Assembly (NCBI RefSeq): GCF_947503125.1
Contig: NZ_CANNCR010000001.1
Location: 62,001 to 126,000, forward strand
Origin: an uncultured Metabacillus sp.
GTDB lineage: Bacteria > Bacillota > Bacilli > Bacillales > Bacillaceae
Length of the DNA: 64,000 bases
Direction: 5' to 3'
Made by a program: the position numbers and the translations under genes. The notes beneath the pieces are model-generated. The model had not been told where the DNA came from. It did not search any database and saw only the letters and a list, made by a program, of their open reading frames with translations. This document shows positions 63,296 through 64,000 of the stretch, in pieces (the first letter of the stretch is position 1; each line of letters starts with the position of its first letter).

Positions 63296-64000
63296 TTGGC
63301 AAATACGAAAGTTTTGGACGATGCTGCTGTCAAGCATCATTCAAACGATGTGCATGAAACAACGCTTTGGCAGGATTTCCTTTCTTTAATAAAAGTAGGT
63401 ATTGTCAATTCTAACGCAATCACAACATTTACCGGTATATGGCTAGCACTCTATTTTAGTGGAAAAGGGTTTCTAGCTAATATAGATATTGTCTTGTTTA
63501 CATTAATTGGTTCATCATTAGTCATAGCAGGATCTTGTGCCATTAATAACTATTATGATCGTGATATTGACCATTTGATGGAACGAACAAAGGAGAGGCC
63601 GACTGTTACCGGAAAAGTAAATCCGCTTCAAGCATTGTGGATTGGAATTTTTCTATTAACAATCGGGTTTGTCTTTATGTTAATGACAACATTCACTGCA
63701 ACAATCATCTCATTAATTGGAGTTGTTACATATATTTTCCTTTATACGATGTGGTCTAAAAGGCTGTATACAATAAACACTGTAATAGGAAGTATTTCCG
63801 GTGCCGTTCCGCCGTTAATTGGGTGGGCAGCAGTTGATGCTAATCTAAGCGTAATGGCATGGGTGCTGTTTTTAATCATGTTTATCTGGCAGCCGCCGCA
63901 CTTTTTAGCACTGGCTATGCGCAGAACAGAGGAATACCGAGCTGCCAATATTCCAATGCTCCCAGTTGTCCATGGCTTTGATGTAACAAAACGTCAAATC
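63296..64000 (+). CDS. ctaB: Protohaem IX farnesyltransferase CtaB, 5' part
   Basis: This UbiA-family membrane prenyltransferase makes haem O. The window holds the first 235 codons and the frame runs off the end. The prenyl-diphosphate/Mg motif [19 protein letters not shown] (about 83-101) is intact. Later segments [12 protein letters not shown] and [13 protein letters not shown] are typical. TTG at 63296 has AGGAGG seven bases upstream. Terminal oxidase genes would be expected beyond the window. Confidence 0.92.
   Translation, partial: MANTKVLDDAAVKHHSNDVHETTLWQDFLSLIKVGIVNSNAITTFTGIWLALYFSGKGFLANIDIVLFTLIGSSLVIAGSCAINNYYDRDIDHLMERTKERPTVTGKVNPLQALWIGIFLLTIGFVFMLMTTFTATIISLIGVVTYIFLYTMWSKRLYTINTVIGSISGAVPPLIGWAAVDANLSVMAWVLFLIMFIWQPPHFLALAMRRTEEYRAANIPMLPVVHGFDVTKRQI

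Noticed and set aside
63742-63948. 68-codon frame antisense to ctaB
   Set aside because: The plus strand encodes conserved CtaB motifs; the antisense frame has no support.

Overview
The window looks like the chromosome of a low-GC Gram-positive of the family Bacillaceae. The evidence is strong AGGAGG-type ribosome binding sites, frequent TTG and GTG starts, T-tailed hairpin terminators and gene order. From about 10.7 kb to the end, the order largely follows Bacillus subtilis: fruRKA-sipT, ykpA, ykpC-mreBH, ktrC, rnjA-rpoY, ykrA, defB, ykyA, pdhABCD, SR1, speA, yktA, yktB, yktC, ylaF, typA, ylaH, ylaI, ylaJ, ylaK, ylaL, ylaN, ftsW, pycA, ctaA and ctaB. The genus cannot be fixed from the sequence alone. 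I see no rRNA, tRNA, prophage, insertion sequence or CRISPR array.

Layout. 0-6.6 kb is a tricarboxylate uptake island. It holds the end of one TctC-type binding protein, a 51-residue ORF, a CitA/DctS-type sensor kinase with its response regulator behind a consensus cre box, and a complete tctCBA transporter. 6.7-10.5 kb is yknWXYZ, an envelope-stress ABC exporter operon with an exact sigma-W-type promoter. 10.6-14.3 kb is the fructose operon fruRKA with a promoter and a cre-like box. 14.5-31.2 kb is mixed. It contains signal peptidase I, a DUF4349 lipoprotein, an APH-like kinase, a CPBP protease, ABC-F protein YkpA, an OmpA-like lipoprotein, a CobW GTPase, an M29 aminopeptidase, an acyl-CoA dehydrogenase, MreBH, RecQ, an AbrB-family membrane protein and KtrC.

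31.2-45 kb covers RNA decay (RNase J1 with RNA polymerase epsilon), peptide deformylase, the pyruvate dehydrogenase complex, the dual-function small RNA SR1 and arginine decarboxylase SpeA. 45.3-64 kb is the conserved ykt/yla block followed by ftsW, pyruvate carboxylase and the haem A genes.

How the genes fit together. Much of the window serves central carbon flow: tricarboxylate import, fructose import and phosphorylation, pyruvate to acetyl-CoA (PDH) or to oxaloacetate (PycA), and haem A for terminal oxidases. Sites in the DNA suggest shared carbon control: CcpA-type cre boxes at the sensor kinase and at fruR, and two CcpN-type operators at SR1.

No wholly new system stands out. The best leads are a fully readable SR1/SR1P locus, the sigma-W promoter, a family of intergenic repeats with covarying stems placed at gene 3' ends, a 23-codon basic peptide ORF, and several structured leaders (speA, pdhA, and the lipoprotein gene next to SR1).
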